Shown here: positions 43,866-50,267 of the stretch, one piece after another
How positions within the stretch are numbered: the first letter of the stretch is position 1
Layout: every line of letters begins with the position of its first letter
Assembly: GCA_002477475.1 (NCBI GenBank)
Contig: DLPX01000019.1
Coordinates: 40,718 to 90,984 of the forward strand
Direction: 5' to 3'
DNA: 50,267 bases
Source of the DNA: Proteobacteria bacterium UBA7447
GTDB taxonomy: Bacteria; Pseudomonadota; Gammaproteobacteria; Arenicellales; UBA868
Position numbers and translations under genes: made by a program
The notes under the pieces: model-generated
Database searches by the model: none
What the model saw: only the letters and a program-made list of their open reading frames with translations
Told to the model about the DNA's origin: nothing

Positions 43866-44792
43866 ATGACCGATCAGGAAAAAGTCGCCTCGGATCAAAT
43901 CTCCATTACGCCGATGTCGGTGCATACCGGCCCAGAGATCAGCGGCGTCGACCTACGCCATCCTCTTAGCCAGGTTGAGATCCGCGAAGTTCGCGATGCA
44001 CTCCTGAAGTGGCGGGTGGTCTTCTTTCGCGATCAGGAACTGACCCATCGCGAGCACGTGGCCCTTGCAAGACAGTTTGGCGAACCCACCCCGGGGCATG
44101 TGATTTTCGGTAATCACAACGAATATCCTGAAATCTACCCGGTGGTGAAGCACCGTACCGCCCAGGCGGGCGATGTGACAGTCAAACGGGCCTGGACTGG
44201 CTGGCATACCGACATCACTGCGGCGATTAATCCCCCGGCAGCATCGATTCTTCGCTCGGTCGCTCTGCCGCCGTATGGTGGTGATACTCAATGGTTGAAT
44301 ATGGTGAAGGCCTTCGATGGGCTGTCTGCGCCCATGCAGGAGTTTTTGTCTTCTTTAGGAGCCGTTCATCGATATCGGCCGGCATCTGACTCCAAAAACA
44401 AGAGCGACTACAACAAACTCATTGAACAAAAGGGCATGGTGTCAGAACACCCCTTGGTGACCGTGCACCCTGAGACAGGTGAAAAGACGCTCTTTACCGA
44501 CCCGGCTTACGTTGACCATATCGTAGGCCTGACCCCAAGAGAAAGTCAGTGCCTGCTGGAGTATCTCTGGGAACACTGCCTCCGGCCCGAATTCACCATC
44601 CGCCTTCGCTGGAACGCTGGCAGCATCGCTTTTTGGGTCAATCGCGCTACCCAGCATCAAGCCATCGGCGACATTTTTGATACCGACTTCAGTCGTGAAC
44701 TCTACCGGGTGACGCTAAATGGTGAGGTGCCTGTTGGGACGGATGGGCGCAGATCCACCGCAATCAGCGGCGAACCCCCAAAGCCCGTTTAA
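43866..44792 (+). CDS. TauD/TfdA-family Fe(II)/2-oxoglutarate dioxygenase
   Basis: A 308-residue oxygenase. The 2-His-1-Asp triad is His114 and Asp116 in GWHTDITAA and His264 in NRATQHQAIGD; Arg281 in RELYRVTLNG should bind the 2-oxoglutarate carboxylate. The N-terminal block GPEISGVDLRHPLS is common to taurine, sulfate-ester and aryloxyacetate dioxygenases, so the substrate could be taurine, an alkylsulfate or an unrelated small acid. No ssuABC or tauABC genes accompany it. A TATACT near 43821 could be its -10 element, with no convincing -35. It is convergent with the AguB-like gene and divergent from pirin. Confidence 0.88.
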   Translation: MTDQEKVASDQISITPMSVHTGPEISGVDLRHPLSQVEIREVRDALLKWRVVFFRDQELTHREHVALARQFGEPTPGHVIFGNHNEYPEIYPVVKHRTAQAGDVTVKRAWTGWHTDITAAINPPAASILRSVALPPYGGDTQWLNMVKAFDGLSAPMQEFLSSLGAVHRYRPASDSKNKSDYNKLIEQKGMVSEHPLVTVHPETGEKTLFTDPAYVDHIVGLTPRESQCLLEYLWEHCLRPEFTIRLRWNAGSIAFWVNRATQHQAIGDIFDTDFSRELYRVTLNGEVPVGTDGRRSTAISGEPPKPV

Positions 44793-44835
44793 CCTTCGTT
44801 AGAAAACGAAACGTCCTCAACGCCCGCGGCCCGGG

Positions 44836-45726
44836 TCATCTGCCGTCAAGGGTCGCTAGCGTGCTGTAGAGATCCGGCCGGCGATCGCGAAAGACCGCCC
44901 AGGAGTCACGATATTCTTTGATCTGATCGAAATCAAAGCGATGAACCAACATCTCTTCCTGATCTCTCCCTGCCTGTGCTACGACCTGGCCTTCGTGATC
45001 AGCGATAAAGGAGTGACCATAGAACTCAAGATGCACGTCTGGTAATTCGCTCATGTATTCCCGACCGATCCGGTTAGAGGCAACGACCGGCAGAATATTG
45101 CATGCCGCGTGTCCGCACATCGCGTTACGCCAGGCATCCACCGAGTCATTGCCTGTCAGCATATCCCCGCCACCTCCAAGACCCGAACCAATCGCAGTAG
45201 GATAAAGAATGATATCGGCCCCCATGAGAGTCAGGCATCTCGCTGCTTCGGGAAACCATTGATCCCAGCAGATGAGTACACCGACTTTGCCATATCGGGT
45301 CTTCCAGATCCGAAAACCCGTGTCACCCGGACTGAAATACTCCTTTTCCTGATAACCTGGCGCATTGGGGATGTGTGATTTTCTGTAGACGCCAAGGATC
45401 GTGCCATCCGCATCGGCCATCGCCACAGAATTGAAATAGACCTCCCCCGCTTTTTCAAAAAAGCTGATCGGCAGTACGACCTCTAACTCCTTCGCGAGGG
45501 CGGAAAAGCGCCTGACCACCTGACTTTCCTCTAACGGACGAGCCAACGAGCGGTGCTTGTGGCATTGCTCGATCGGAAAATACGGCGTTTCAAATAACTC
45601 TTGAATCAGGATGATAGAGGCCCCACCGGCCGCCGCCTGACGTACCAGGTTTTCCGCCCGATTGATGTTTTCATCCTGCTCCCAAGTGCACGCCATCTGC
45701 GTTGCTGCTACTCCTACATTCCCCAT
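44836..45726 (-). CDS. aguB: N-carbamoylputrescine amidase-type carbon-nitrogen hydrolase
   Basis: A 296-residue nitrilase-superfamily amidase. The Glu-Lys-Cys triad is Glu43 (IQELFETPYF), Lys116 (YRKSHIPNAPGY) and Cys153 (VLICWDQWFPEAAR); the PNAPGYQEKEYF and GHSFIADHEG blocks match AguB, which turns N-carbamoylputrescine into putrescine, CO2 and ammonia. The agmatine deiminase gene aguA is not in the window. With an AruI-like decarboxylase 6 kb away, guanidino or polyamine metabolism is a shared theme. It is divergent from the CmcJ-like gene across 117 bp, which contains an FNR-type box. Confidence 0.85.
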   Translation of the reverse strand: MGNVGVAATQMACTWEQDENINRAENLVRQAAAGGASIILIQELFETPYFPIEQCHKHRSLARPLEESQVVRRFSALAKELEVVLPISFFEKAGEVYFNSVAMADADGTILGVYRKSHIPNAPGYQEKEYFSPGDTGFRIWKTRYGKVGVLICWDQWFPEAARCLTLMGADIILYPTAIGSGLGGGGDMLTGNDSVDAWRNAMCGHAACNILPVVASNRIGREYMSELPDVHLEFYGHSFIADHEGQVVAQAGRDQEEMLVHRFDFDQIKEYRDSWAVFRDRRPDLYSTLATLDGR

Positions 45727-45779
45727 TTGATCTCGCCTCCACCTGATCCGTCGTTTTTAGCACATAGTATGTTACTGCT

Positions 45780-45793
45780 TTGATTCACATCAA
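45780..45793. promoter_or_regulatory. FNR/Anr box
   Basis: TTGAT-TCAC-ATCAA exactly matches the FNR/Anr consensus TTGATNNNNATCAA. It lies between the divergent aguB-like and CmcJ-like genes. Its centre is about 37-41 bases before the transcription start expected from the TACAAT element at 45812, which suits activation of the CmcJ-like gene when oxygen is low. An effect on aguB is also possible. Confidence 0.6.
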
Positions 45794-45811
45794 TCGATCC
45801 CGCTTTCATCT

Positions 45812-45817
45812 TACAAT
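45812..45817 (+). promoter_or_regulatory. Predicted -10 element for the CmcJ-like gene
   Basis: TACAAT is a good sigma-70 -10 hexamer, 18 bases after the FNR-type box and 26 bases before the ATG at 45844. A good -35 is not seen, as expected for an FNR-class II promoter where the activator replaces it. The transcription start would be near 45824-45828. Confidence 0.45.
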
Positions 45818-45843
45818 TTATCCGTGAACAAGATCCAAGACCC

Positions 45844-46665
45844 ATGAACTCATCCTCTGTCACTGGCGATTTAACAGTTTCCCTACGGTATCTTGCCGTC
45901 GGTGAGAAAAGCGCGGTGGTCCGCCCTTCAATCGGCGGCGGCGATAGCGCCTCTGAGGAGGGCGTTTATGAAACAAGATCCGTAAAGATGCGTAGCGCGC
46001 GCCGCCTGGAAACCTCGCTTGATCGGGAAGGGTTTTTTCTGGCCAATCAACAAACTCAAGTGACTGATTTTTTTTCAGAGACCGAGATTGTGTCGATCTA
46101 CGAAAAGGAACTCCAATCGCTACTGACCGATATCACCGGAGCAAAGAGAGTCGAGATCTTTGATCACACCCGGCGCGCTTCATCAATTGACACCCAGCGC
46201 CAGCATGGCATTCGCGAGCCCGCGGCAACTATTCACAATGACTATGATGACGCATCCGGCCCCAGGCGTTTGCGCGACTTTTTTCCTCAAGAGGCCAAGG
46301 CACTCGAGAAGAATCGTTTTGCGATTATCAATGTCTGGCGCTCAATGGCGGGGCCCGTGTCCAACTTTCCACTCGCGCTGTGTGACGCGTCTTCAGTTGT
46401 CGACGAGGATCTGGTCAGCGTCCCCCGAGTCTCAAAAGATCGTGTCGGCACTGTCCAGATGACGACCTTTAATCCTTTGCATCACTGGTGTTACTACCCG
46501 GACATGCAGATGAACGAAGCCTTGCTCTTTAAGGTGTATGACTCGGCCAATGACGGTCGAGCCAGATTTACCCCACACACCTCATTTGAGGATCCACGCG
46601 TTAAAGACGCAACTGCCGCAGGCCGGCAAAGCATCGAAAGCCGATGCTTTGTTTTTTTTGAATAG
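45844..46665 (+). CDS. CmcJ/AsaB-family Fe(II)/2-oxoglutarate-type oxygenase
   Basis: A 273-residue protein resembling the CmcJ/AsaB/GA4-desaturase family, known from cephamycin and fungal secondary metabolism. The candidate iron ligands are His131 and Asp133 in TIHNDYDD and a His in NPLHHWCYYPDM (213 or 214). Family blocks RFAIINVWRSMAGPVSNFPL, LALCDASSV, EALLFKVYDS and GRARFTPHTSFEDPR are well kept, and the end SIESRCFVFFE is the usual terminus. The start is the ATG at 45844 with no strong ribosome site. Its substrate is unknown. A FNR-type site lies upstream and an intrinsic terminator is formed by the last codons. Confidence 0.85.
   Translation: MNSSSVTGDLTVSLRYLAVGEKSAVVRPSIGGGDSASEEGVYETRSVKMRSARRLETSLDREGFFLANQQTQVTDFFSETEIVSIYEKELQSLLTDITGAKRVEIFDHTRRASSIDTQRQHGIREPAATIHNDYDDASGPRRLRDFFPQEAKALEKNRFAIINVWRSMAGPVSNFPLALCDASSVVDEDLVSVPRVSKDRVGTVQMTTFNPLHHWCYYPDMQMNEALLFKVYDSANDGRARFTPHTSFEDPRVKDATAAGRQSIESRCFVFFE
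46627..46659 (+). terminator. Intrinsic terminator inside the 3' end of the CmcJ-like gene
   Basis: A perfect 10-bp stem, CAAAGCATCG (46627-46636) and CGATGCTTTG (46642-46651), with loop AAAGC, is followed by eight T (46652-46659). The stop TAG is at 46663-46665, so the hairpin and U-run encode the last residues (SIESRCFVFF). It should end transcription before the AhpD-like gene. Confidence 0.85.
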
Positions 46666-46723
46666 ATCAATTTTGCCAGAATCTAAGAAACACACTTAAC
46701 TAAACCCCAATAAGGATCAAACA

Positions 46724-47281
46724 ATGACGACCGAATTTACCCCGCACGATTTGGACAGTGCGCCCGAAGGAAGCAAGCCTTTACTAGAACAGTTTATTGC
46801 GTCTTCAGGGCGGATTGTCGGTTTTTATGGAATGCTCGCTGAATCCCCGGAAGCCCTGCGCGGCTATAAGGCTTTGTCCGATGCTTTCGATGATGCAACC
46901 CTGGGTGATGAGGAAAAGACGGTGGTTTGGCAGACGATCAATGTCGAGCACGAATGTCAGTACTGCGTTCCTGCGCATACGTCCATGGCAAAAGCAATGA
47001 AAGTGAGTGATGAGTTAAATACCGCGCTGCGTGATGAAACCCCCTTGCCGAACGCCAGATTGGAGGCACTGCGTGATTTCACGCTCATTCTGGTGAGAAA
47101 CCGTGGGCATGCATCGGATGCTGAAATTACAGCATTCCTCGATGCCGGGTACACGCGCCGGAATATCCTGGAGGTCGTGCTGGGAATCTCAGAGAAAGTG
47201 CTCAGCAATTACGTTAACCATCTGACGAAGACACCGGTGGATAAGGAATTTGAGCGGTTCGCCTGGTCGAGATCAAAGTAA
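46724..47281 (+). CDS. AhpD/carboxymuconolactone-decarboxylase-like protein
   Basis: A 185-residue all-helical protein of the AhpD/CMD superfamily. The redox motif is CQYCVPAH (78-85), a CxxC with the conserved His, preceded by Glu75, which matches peroxidase-type AhpD-like members. The C-terminal half repeats helices with NARLEALRDFTLILVRNRG and ETRN-like YTRRNILEVVLGI. GGAUC-type AAGGA lies 7 bases before the ATG. It follows the CmcJ-like gene after a terminator, so it probably has its own promoter in the 58 bp between, and is 47 bp before the Nit-type gene. It may use peroxide as a substrate, but this is family inference. Confidence 0.85.
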   Translation: MTTEFTPHDLDSAPEGSKPLLEQFIASSGRIVGFYGMLAESPEALRGYKALSDAFDDATLGDEEKTVVWQTINVEHECQYCVPAHTSMAKAMKVSDELNTALRDETPLPNARLEALRDFTLILVRNRGHASDAEITAFLDAGYTRRNILEVVLGISEKVLSNYVNHLTKTPVDKEFERFAWSRSK

Positions 47282-47328
47282 CCAGCGCCGTCGCAATACC
47301 GACTTCTTGGCATCAACGGGATTAAGTC

Positions 47329-48171
47329 ATGAACAGCACAAAAAGACGCTTGCAGATCGCCTGCTTGCAGACAAATCCCCAGCCGGATTTTCAGACTGCG
47401 CTGGATCAGGCGATATCGCTGGCCGAAGAGGCGGCAACAAGCGGTGCCGATTTTATTGCCACCCCCGAGTACTGTGGCGGACTCAAAACTGAAGGCGCAA
47501 GCTTTGCACCGCCAAGCGCACCCGAAGCATCTCACCCTGTCTTAAACGGCCTCCGGACTTTTGCCAAAGACAGGAGCAAATTCATGCTTATCGGCTCAGT
47601 CGCCATCGACGGCCCCGATAACAAGATTCTTAACCGGAGCTACCTTATAGGTGAAGAAGGAAACATCGTAAGTCGATACGACAAAATTCACCTGTTCGAC
47701 GTCAATCTTTCTGAAAAGCAGTCGTACCGTGAAAGCGCAACGGTTCGCGGCGGAGACGAAGCAACTATCTGTCAGACCTCTTTTGCCAAGATCGCGCAGA
47801 CAGTTTGCTACGACTTGCGCTTCCCGCATCTCTACCGGGAACTGTCTCAATCAGGTGCCGAAATTCTGCTGGTTCCGGCTGCCTTCACAAAGAAAACAGG
47901 AGAGGCTCACTGGCATATCCTCAACAGAGCGCGCGCAATAGAAAATGGGGCTTTTGTTGTTGCGCCCTGTGCCATTGGTGAGGTCGCAGGCGGCGGCGAA
48001 AGCTATGGGCACTCTCTAATCATCAACCCCTGGGGGGAGGTTCTTGCCGACGGCGGTGATCAGGTTGGAGTTGTCAGCGCGGTGATAAATCTGGACGAGG
48101 TGGCAACAGCACGTCAGCGCATTCCCAGCCTGTCCCATGACAGGTCATTTGTTCTCAGAAAGAATATCTGA
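47329..48171 (+). CDS. Nit-type carbon-nitrogen hydrolase (omega-amidase-like)
   Basis: A 280-residue nitrilase-superfamily amidase of the Nit1/Nit2 branch, which deaminates 2-oxoglutaramate-like compounds or deaminated glutathione. The triad is Glu47 (ATPEYCGG), Lys119 (RYDKIHLFDV) and Cys160 (AQTVCYDLRFPHLYRE). The HWHILNRARAIENG and GHSLIINPWGE blocks are typical of Nit2. It differs clearly from the AguB-like enzyme at 44836 in the Cys motif (CYDLRFP against CWDQWFP). It lies 47 bp after the AhpD-like gene, on the same strand, and is convergent with rhlE. It may serve as metabolite repair or in the catabolism of an amide. Confidence 0.86.
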   Translation: MNSTKRRLQIACLQTNPQPDFQTALDQAISLAEEAATSGADFIATPEYCGGLKTEGASFAPPSAPEASHPVLNGLRTFAKDRSKFMLIGSVAIDGPDNKILNRSYLIGEEGNIVSRYDKIHLFDVNLSEKQSYRESATVRGGDEATICQTSFAKIAQTVCYDLRFPHLYRELSQSGAEILLVPAAFTKKTGEAHWHILNRARAIENGAFVVAPCAIGEVAGGGESYGHSLIINPWGEVLADGGDQVGVVSAVINLDEVATARQRIPSLSHDRSFVLRKNI

Positions 48172-48213
48172 CTGGTCCTTGATCAGTCACCTGATCTGGA
48201 ATTTCCAGTTGGC

Positions 48214-49512
48214 TCACGCCGCTTTTTTGACTCCCGCCGACTTGGACCGCTTTGCTCCAGCCTGCCTCTGACGCCAGCTGCCAGGTTTGTGTGTGGTTGC
48301 CTGTTTGGCGCCCTTGCTGAACCTGCGTCGTGGCTTCGCTGTACGCTTGGGTTTAGCGGCGGGCTTGGGCTCTCCACTGGTTGGCTCGAGACCATCGACC
48401 ACCTCTCTTTTCACCTTCTGCCCAATGAGTTTTTCAATCTGAGAAAGCTTCGTCCAATCAGCAGGACCCACCAGTGAGATCGCACAACCGGTCGCACTTG
48501 CGCGCCCGGTACGCCCGATTCGATGAATGTAGTCTTCTGCAACGGTTGGCAAATCGTAGTTGATCACGTGACTGATATCCTTGATATCCAGTCCACGCGC
48601 TGCAACATCGGTGGCGACCAGCGTATCGATTCGGCCTTTTCGCAGGTTTTCAACCGTTTGTCTGCGTTTATTCTGGCTCATGTCACCATGCAGGGCAGCG
48701 CTCTTCAGATTCTTTCCTCGCAACACCTTGGCCACCTGCTCTGCCCCTCGTTTTGTTGCGGTGAAGACCAGTGACTTAAAGAGCTGTCCACTTTCCAGGT
48801 GATGTTCCAAAAGCTTTTGCTTGTGCGCTTTGCTATCTGCATGGTGCATATGCTGCTGGATCGACTTGTGACGCCGATTGCTAGCCGCCAAGGCAATGCT
48901 TTCTGGTTTCTTGAGCAATTGATTTGCCACCTTATGCACCCGCCCTTCCAAGGTTGCGGAGAACAGCAGGGTCTGGCGGTCTTTGGGAGTCGCTTCAGCG
49001 ATTTCTTTGACCGCATCGATAAAGCCCATATCCAGCATCCGATCGGCTTCATCCAGCACCAAGATTTCGAGTCGGGAAAAATCAACCTTGCCCCGCTCCA
49101 TGTGGTCGAGCAAACGTCCGGGCGTTGCCACCAGCAGATCAAGGCGCCCACGAAGTAATTTCAGCTGAGGCCCATACGCCATTCCCCCGATGATTGATCC
49201 CGTAGACACCTTAGAGAAGCGACTGAACTGGCGGATGTTCTGATTCACCTGCATGGCAAGTTCGCGGGTCGGGGTGAGCACCAGCACACGAGGGCCATTG
49301 CCAGGCTTTTTAGGCCGACGCAGGATGCGATCTAGGGCTGGAAGAACAAAGGCTGCTGTTTTACCTGTCCCGGTCTGCGCCGAGGCCATCAGGTCTGCAC
49401 CAGACATTACGACAGGAATCGCACGCTGCTGAATTTCCGTCGGCTTGACGAAACCCGCTTTCTCGATCGACTGCTGTATTCTCGAATCGAGCTCAAGTTC
49501 ATTAAATTGCAA
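48214..49512 (-). CDS. rhlE: DEAD-box RNA helicase RhlE
   Basis: A 432-residue ATP-dependent RNA helicase involved in ribosome maturation and RNA turnover. The TTG at 49512 is chosen because GAGGA lies 7 bases upstream and the Q-motif domain starts at once. Motifs are PTEIQQRAIP (Q), AQTGTGKT (I, about 45-52), PTRELA (Ia), VLDEADRMLDMGF (II), FSAT (III), the GDMSQNKR region, VATDVAARGLDI (V) and HRIGRTGRA (VI). The C-terminus is Lys/Arg rich, as usual in RhlE. A short hairpin CGGCACTTTTGCCG lies 13-27 bases before the start codon and may affect translation. It is convergent with the Nit-type gene. Confidence 0.93.
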   Translation of the reverse strand: MQFNELELDSRIQQSIEKAGFVKPTEIQQRAIPVVMSGADLMASAQTGTGKTAAFVLPALDRILRRPKKPGNGPRVLVLTPTRELAMQVNQNIRQFSRFSKVSTGSIIGGMAYGPQLKLLRGRLDLLVATPGRLLDHMERGKVDFSRLEILVLDEADRMLDMGFIDAVKEIAEATPKDRQTLLFSATLEGRVHKVANQLLKKPESIALAASNRRHKSIQQHMHHADSKAHKQKLLEHHLESGQLFKSLVFTATKRGAEQVAKVLRGKNLKSAALHGDMSQNKRRQTVENLRKGRIDTLVATDVAARGLDIKDISHVINYDLPTVAEDYIHRIGRTGRASATGCAISLVGPADWTKLSQIEKLIGQKVKREVVDGLEPTSGEPKPAAKPKRTAKPRRRFSKGAKQATTHKPGSWRQRQAGAKRSKSAGVKKAA

Positions 49513-49859
49513 AATATGATCCTCACGGCACTTTTGCCGCTTTGAGTACAAATAGTAATGATGGGGGGTTTCGCAACCCTGCTGCGCCTGGGTTAACCAG
49601 GTCGTTGCGAATTAATCGTCAAGGACCACGAAGTATTACTGGCAGTAACACAGGTGATGGGGAACAAGCACACGATCAGAAACGCGGTCCCCTTTCTGGG
49701 GAGGCGGGACTATACAGGGCTCACGTAAAAAATACCAGTGATTCAATGGCAGTTACATTAGCCCCCATCTTTGCAATCACGCACGGCGTTGTTCTGTTGA
49801 ACAGTATTGCCAGGATACGCGACAGCGTGCAATGCGGTATCGTCCCGGCAGCGAAACCA
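49513..49859. other. Intergenic stretch upstream of rhlE
   Basis: About 350 bases between rhlE and yaiI hold no convincing gene. It should contain the rhlE promoter and 5' leader (49513-49600). A plus-strand frame through it continues into yaiI as antisense and has no features of a real protein. No tRNA or regulatory RNA structure was recognised by eye. Confidence 0.5.
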
Positions 49860-50267
49860 TTAACGACGGATCAATACGCTGTCCAGAGCATTGGCAAACG
49901 TCATTCGATCCCTCTTGCTGAATGCATCGGGCCCGCCGGTCTGCACGCCACTGCTTCGCAATGAGTCCATAAAGTCCCGCATGCTCAGACGTTGCCCAAT
50001 GTTTTCTTTTGTGTACTTCTCGCCACGCGGATTAAGGACCACACACCCTTTTGCAACAAGTTCTGCCGCAAGGGGGATATCCTGGGTGATCACGATATCC
50101 CCATTATTTGCATGTTCAACGATGTAGTTATCCGCAACATCAAGACCGGACGCTACCTTTACGGCGCTGATGAATAAAGATCGGGGTACCTCAAGCAATT
50201 GATTTGCGACGAACGTCACAGGGGTTCTGGTTCTCTCAGATGCGCGATAAAGAATTTCTTTAACGGC
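49860..50267 (-). CDS. yaiI: YaiI/YqxD family protein (UPF0178), 5' end cut by window edge
   Basis: A conserved ~150-residue protein of unknown function; the frame is open to base 50267, so about the first 14 residues are missing. The visible part begins AVKEILYRASERT, which matches the family just after its VDADACP metal-site start. It continues GLDVADNYIVEHANNGDIVITQDIPLAAE, LNPRGEKYT, MRDFMDSLRSSGVQTGGPD and FSKRDR. The DADACP-type N-terminus and the two Asp-rich motifs (GLDVAD and TQDIPLA) resemble PIN-like nuclease sites, as noted for the family, but the activity is unproven. It is probably cytosolic and monocistronic. Confidence 0.88.
   Translation of the reverse strand, partial: AVKEILYRASERTRTPVTFVANQLLEVPRSLFISAVKVASGLDVADNYIVEHANNGDIVITQDIPLAAELVAKGCVVLNPRGEKYTKENIGQRLSMRDFMDSLRSSGVQTGGPDAFSKRDRMTFANALDSVLIRR

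Noticed and set aside
44795..44810. Hairpin TTCGTT-AGAA-AACGAA as a terminator between convergent genes
   Set aside because: Only six AT-rich pairs and no U-run; too weak to call.
45762..45772. ACATA-G-TATGT palindrome upstream of the aguB-like gene
   Set aside because: Short arms in AT-rich DNA, likely by chance; the adjacent FNR box is a much better signal.
49542..49964. A 140-codon plus-strand frame between rhlE and yaiI
   Set aside because: Low-complexity composition, no ribosome site, and its second part is antisense to the conserved yaiI gene.
1..50267. CRISPR arrays, transposases, integrases, rRNA or tRNA genes
   Set aside because: No regular short repeats, no transposase or integrase motifs and no rRNA or tRNA-like sequence were seen in any gap.

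Overview
The window reads as chromosome of a heterotrophic gammaproteobacterium, most likely marine. The grounds are a type IV pilus ATPase with c-di-GMP enzymes, TRAP carboxylate uptake, two GMC alcohol oxidoreductases, several Fe(II)/2-oxoglutarate oxygenases, a c4-like dihaem cytochrome, RhlE and YaiI. The taxon is inferred from gene content only. No rRNA, tRNA, CRISPR array, insertion sequence or phage gene was seen.

Region 1 (1-9.0 kb, all minus strand) is about surface attachment and c-di-GMP. It holds the first 12 codons of a type IV prepilin cut by the window edge, a membrane GGDEF diguanylate cyclase, a small exported protein, a PilB/GspE-type ATPase, and a 1433-residue PAS-GGDEF-EAL protein whose last ~200 residues are a LysR-type effector-binding domain. 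An HTH regulator follows. Region 2 (9.2-18.7 kb) is mixed catabolism and transport: an SbmA/BacA-like transporter, a GMC oxidoreductase, an EamA exporter, a sulfatase/phosphonate monoester hydrolase, a ferredoxin-reductase-type flavoprotein, an MFS permease and a creatinase-fold M24 protein. A decayed second copy of the start of the M24 gene lies just upstream of the MFS gene.

Region 3 (18.8-28.3 kb, minus) is a probable operon: TRAP binding protein, small and large permeases, CoA-acylating aldehyde dehydrogenase, acyl-CoA synthetase, phosphate acyltransferase and peroxiredoxin. A promoter, an operator-like palindrome and a hairpin after the binding-protein gene can be placed. Both TRAP membrane proteins are abnormally long. 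The enzyme set suggests uptake and CoA-dependent use of a small carboxylate, with sulfoacetate-type metabolism as one hypothesis. Region 4 (28.5-33.6 kb) has a SABATH-type methyltransferase, an M48 peptidase with a TerB-like tail, a PHP phosphoesterase, a dihaem cytochrome c and a second EamA transporter.

Region 5 (33.7-43.8 kb, minus) is a tightly packed catabolic array: pirin, AzlC, AzlD, a LeuB-like dehydrogenase, a GMC oxidoreductase, a frameshifted small gene, an AruI-like ThDP decarboxylase, a PhyH dioxygenase, an aldehyde dehydrogenase and an Ldh2-family dehydrogenase. Many junctions overlap by 4 bp. Together they look like a pathway for a 2-oxo or 2-hydroxy acid, perhaps guanidino or amino-acid derived. 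Region 6 (43.9-50.3 kb) has a TauD-type dioxygenase, an AguB-like amidase, a CmcJ/AsaB-type oxygenase, an AhpD-like protein, a Nit-type amidase, RhlE and a partial YaiI. A perfect FNR/Anr box lies between aguB and the CmcJ-like gene, and the terminator of the latter is built into its last codons.
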